A stretch of DNA of 64,000 nucleotides from Candidatus Neomarinimicrobiota bacterium (GTDB lineage: Bacteria; Fidelibacterota; Marinisomatia; Marinisomatales; TCS55), in contig JABIDL010000020.1 in the NCBI GenBank assembly GCA_018651745.1, forward strand, positions 1-64,000. The letters run 5' to 3'. Numbering within the stretch: the stretch's first letter is position 1; each line of letters opens with the position of its first letter. Positions 62,665-64,000 of the stretch are shown here, piece by piece. The position numbers and the translations under genes are program-made. The notes under the pieces are model-generated. The model was given only the letters and a program-made list of their open reading frames with translations, did not search any database and had not been told where the DNA came from.

Positions 62665-63792
62665 TTAGCCTGAAGATTGGTTTTTTTTTGTGAGTTCCGA
62701 ACACGTTTCTAGGATTCCATCAACGATTGTAAGTAATTCTGGGTCACTTTTAATTTTCCTATTTAAATCTACCAAAGCATATTCGGATGTGTTATTTGCA
62801 TTATCAAGTTCAGCTTGTATCAGCTGTTTCTTAACATTGTATTCTGTAATAATACTTAAGACATTCGGCTGACCGGCATATAATTCTTTAAGTGATTTGT
62901 CAGGATCTCGTTTTTGCAGATTTTCCAATCGTCTATTTATGAGACCAAGCTCACCCACTTTTGGAGAAGTATTCACAATGGCTTCATCTCGATTATTAAA
63001 TGATAAGCTAATTTGAGCTATATATTTTCCTTGTATTCCGGTAGAATAAATCATTGGACCGGAGGGCTGATTAACACTTGGCTGTGTTCTCGATCGTGTT
63101 TTACTTAAAAAAATGTAATCCGCTGTGGGAAAGTTTTCTCTTAGTTTAGCTGTAATTTTTCGATCAACATTTGCAAGAATTATCGCAATATCTGCTTTGG
63201 ATTCGACCTCTTTTAAATATCTCTTTCCTGCAGTAAAAACATCATTTATACCAAGATCATCAATATGGGGCGGAAGATGATCAGTCAATCCGATAACTGC
63301 AATTTTGATACCATCACGATCCAAAATAATATATGGCTCAAAGATTAAATTAGCTGTCTCCTTCTCTACAATATTTGCCGAAATAAATGGGATATTACTT
63401 GACTGACCAAGGGTTAGCAAAAAATCTTTCCCATTCGCAAAATCAAATCCACCAACATTAATGCAGTCATATCCAATCCTGTCATATCCATCCATTATGG
63501 TTCGAGCTTTAAGGATATCGGCGTCGCGAGTGTTTCTTGGCAATACATCGGATTTGAAAAATGCATCTCCGGAATCTAATACAAGCAGGGTTTTTCCTGC
63601 TTTCCTGAATTTATTTACCTGTGTTGCGCGTCTGGGCAGACCGCCCAGTGGATTCTTTTTTCAGCCACAGGGATCTAATTGACCGTGCACATTGGCTGTC
63701 ACAAGCATCACTATATTGGCTTCTGGCGATGTTTCGCAAGACCAAACAGCGAGTAGTACAAATATTAGAATTGTATTATTTATGATTTTCAT
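62665..63792 (-). CDS. Metallophosphatase-fold lipoprotein with CGU (selenocysteine)
   Basis: The frame starts ATG at 63792 and, if TGA at 63661-63663 is read as Sec, gives 375 residues with Sec at 44. The N-terminus is MKIINNTILIFVLLAVWSCE, a lipoprotein signal. Then follow TANVHGQLDPCG-U-KKNPLGGLPRRA and LVLDSGDAFFKSD, matching UshA-like 5'-nucleotidase/metallophosphatase proteins that carry DPCGCK at this place. The metal motifs are degenerate: the usual Asp in the first motif is Ala/Asn and the GHxH box is LSKTRSRT. Phosphatase activity is thus doubtful and a redox role through CGU is more likely (inference). Without readthrough only a 292-residue fragment (63543) with TTG start and no signal remains. 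It heads a three-gene operon with rhodanese and MauE-like genes. Confidence 0.86.
63632..63648 (-). promoter_or_regulatory. Bacterial SECIS element of the CGU lipoprotein gene
   Basis: On the minus strand CTGGGC-GGTCT-GCCCAG forms a perfect 6-bp stem with GGUCU loop. The loop starts 19 nt after the TGA, the same spacing and loop as E. coli fdhF. Confidence 0.88.
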
Positions 63793-63835
63793 AATCAAAG
63801 AAGTTAAATGATTTTAATCATTGTTTAAAACAGGA

Positions 63836-64000
63836 TTAACCGCCGGATGGTTTTGCGATATGTCCTTTTTTGATCAGAATGCTGACAATTTTATCTCTGT
63901 GGTCTCCCTGAATGAGAATTTCCCCATTTTTGACAGATCCGCCAGAGCCACATGATATTTTCAGCTCTTTTCCCAGCGATTTTAAATTAGATTCCGTCCC
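63836..64000 (-). CDS. yciH: Translation initiation factor SUI1/YciH family, C-terminal part
   Basis: The frame is open from the right edge to TAA at 63836-63838 (54 residues seen). It contains [20 protein letters not shown] and [18 protein letters not shown], the conserved C-terminal half of bacterial eIF1/SUI1 proteins (YciH), including the GGxVK...IQGDHR motif. The 5' part is outside the window. It lies upstream of the Sec-containing gene with a 44-bp gap. Confidence 0.88.
   Translation of the reverse strand, partial: GTESNLKSLGKELKISCGSGGSVKNGEILIQGDHRDKIVSILIKKGHIAKPSGG

Overview
This window is a gene-dense bacterial chromosome segment with low GC content, almost entirely transcribed from the minus strand. 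Only two genes, near 53.4 kb and 57.1 kb, read on the plus strand. Several traits point to a free-living Gram-negative of the Fibrobacteres-Chlorobi-Bacteroidetes fringe, most likely Candidatus Marinimicrobia (SAR406) or a relative. These are many secreted proteins with 'YPNPFNP'-type C-terminal sorting domains of the type IX secretion kind, outer-membrane barrel proteins, an Omp28-like protein, giant Ig-like repeat proteins and a large (about 270 nt) SRP RNA. The lineage assignment is inference; no 16S gene is present.

Layout. 0-7 kb is a housekeeping block: dnaX-ybaB-recR-pgsA-pgpA-cinA-thpR-recA, with the SRP RNA and a tRNA-Ala upstream of dnaX, ending in a truncated recX abutting an IS1595-type transposase fragment. 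7-14 kb holds envelope proteins, a selenoprotein W-like gene whose frame contains an internal TGA, a FecR-domain outer-membrane protein and a large FAD/Fe-S oxidoreductase. 14-27 kb has two glycosyltransferase-type genes, tadA, a 2494-residue secreted Ig-repeat protein and a tRNA Arg-Glu-Gln cluster. 27-34 kb carries a TlpA / DUF6029-like barrel / Omp28-like cluster; the Omp28-like gene also reads through an in-frame TGA. gltX, a prepilin peptidase and two tRNA-Ser genes follow. 35-45 kb has a GIY-YIG ORF set against a partial tRNA-Ser copy and a 2838-residue protein of about 23 tandem repeats. 45-53 kb is more accessory: CorC-like protein, methyltransferases, a TolB/TPR protein bracketed by two nearly identical 82-bp repeats, and a duplicated and decayed ywqK-like locus. 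53-64 kb holds peptidases (M3, M28), an SDR, two more GIY-YIG ORFs (one embedded in tRNA-Gly fragments) and a set of MauE/DoxX-like protein, rhodanese and a third TGA-containing gene (a metallophosphatase-fold lipoprotein), then the 3' end of yciH/SUI1.

Two unifying themes stand out. First, three genes in 64 kb have an in-frame TGA exactly where their family has a redox Cys (CTVU, UPYC, CGU). Each TGA is followed 19-21 nt later by the apical loop of a small hairpin of bacterial SECIS type, two of them with a GGUCU loop. TGA is otherwise an ordinary stop here, for example at the ATGA overlap of the M28 peptidase and SDR genes. This indicates active selenocysteine use, with two of the three in extracytoplasmic proteins. 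Second, at three tRNA loci (Ala, Ser, Gly) there are partial tRNA copies joined to a TCCCG...CGGGA hairpin, two of them with a GIY-YIG nuclease ORF. That looks like a small tRNA-targeting mobile element.
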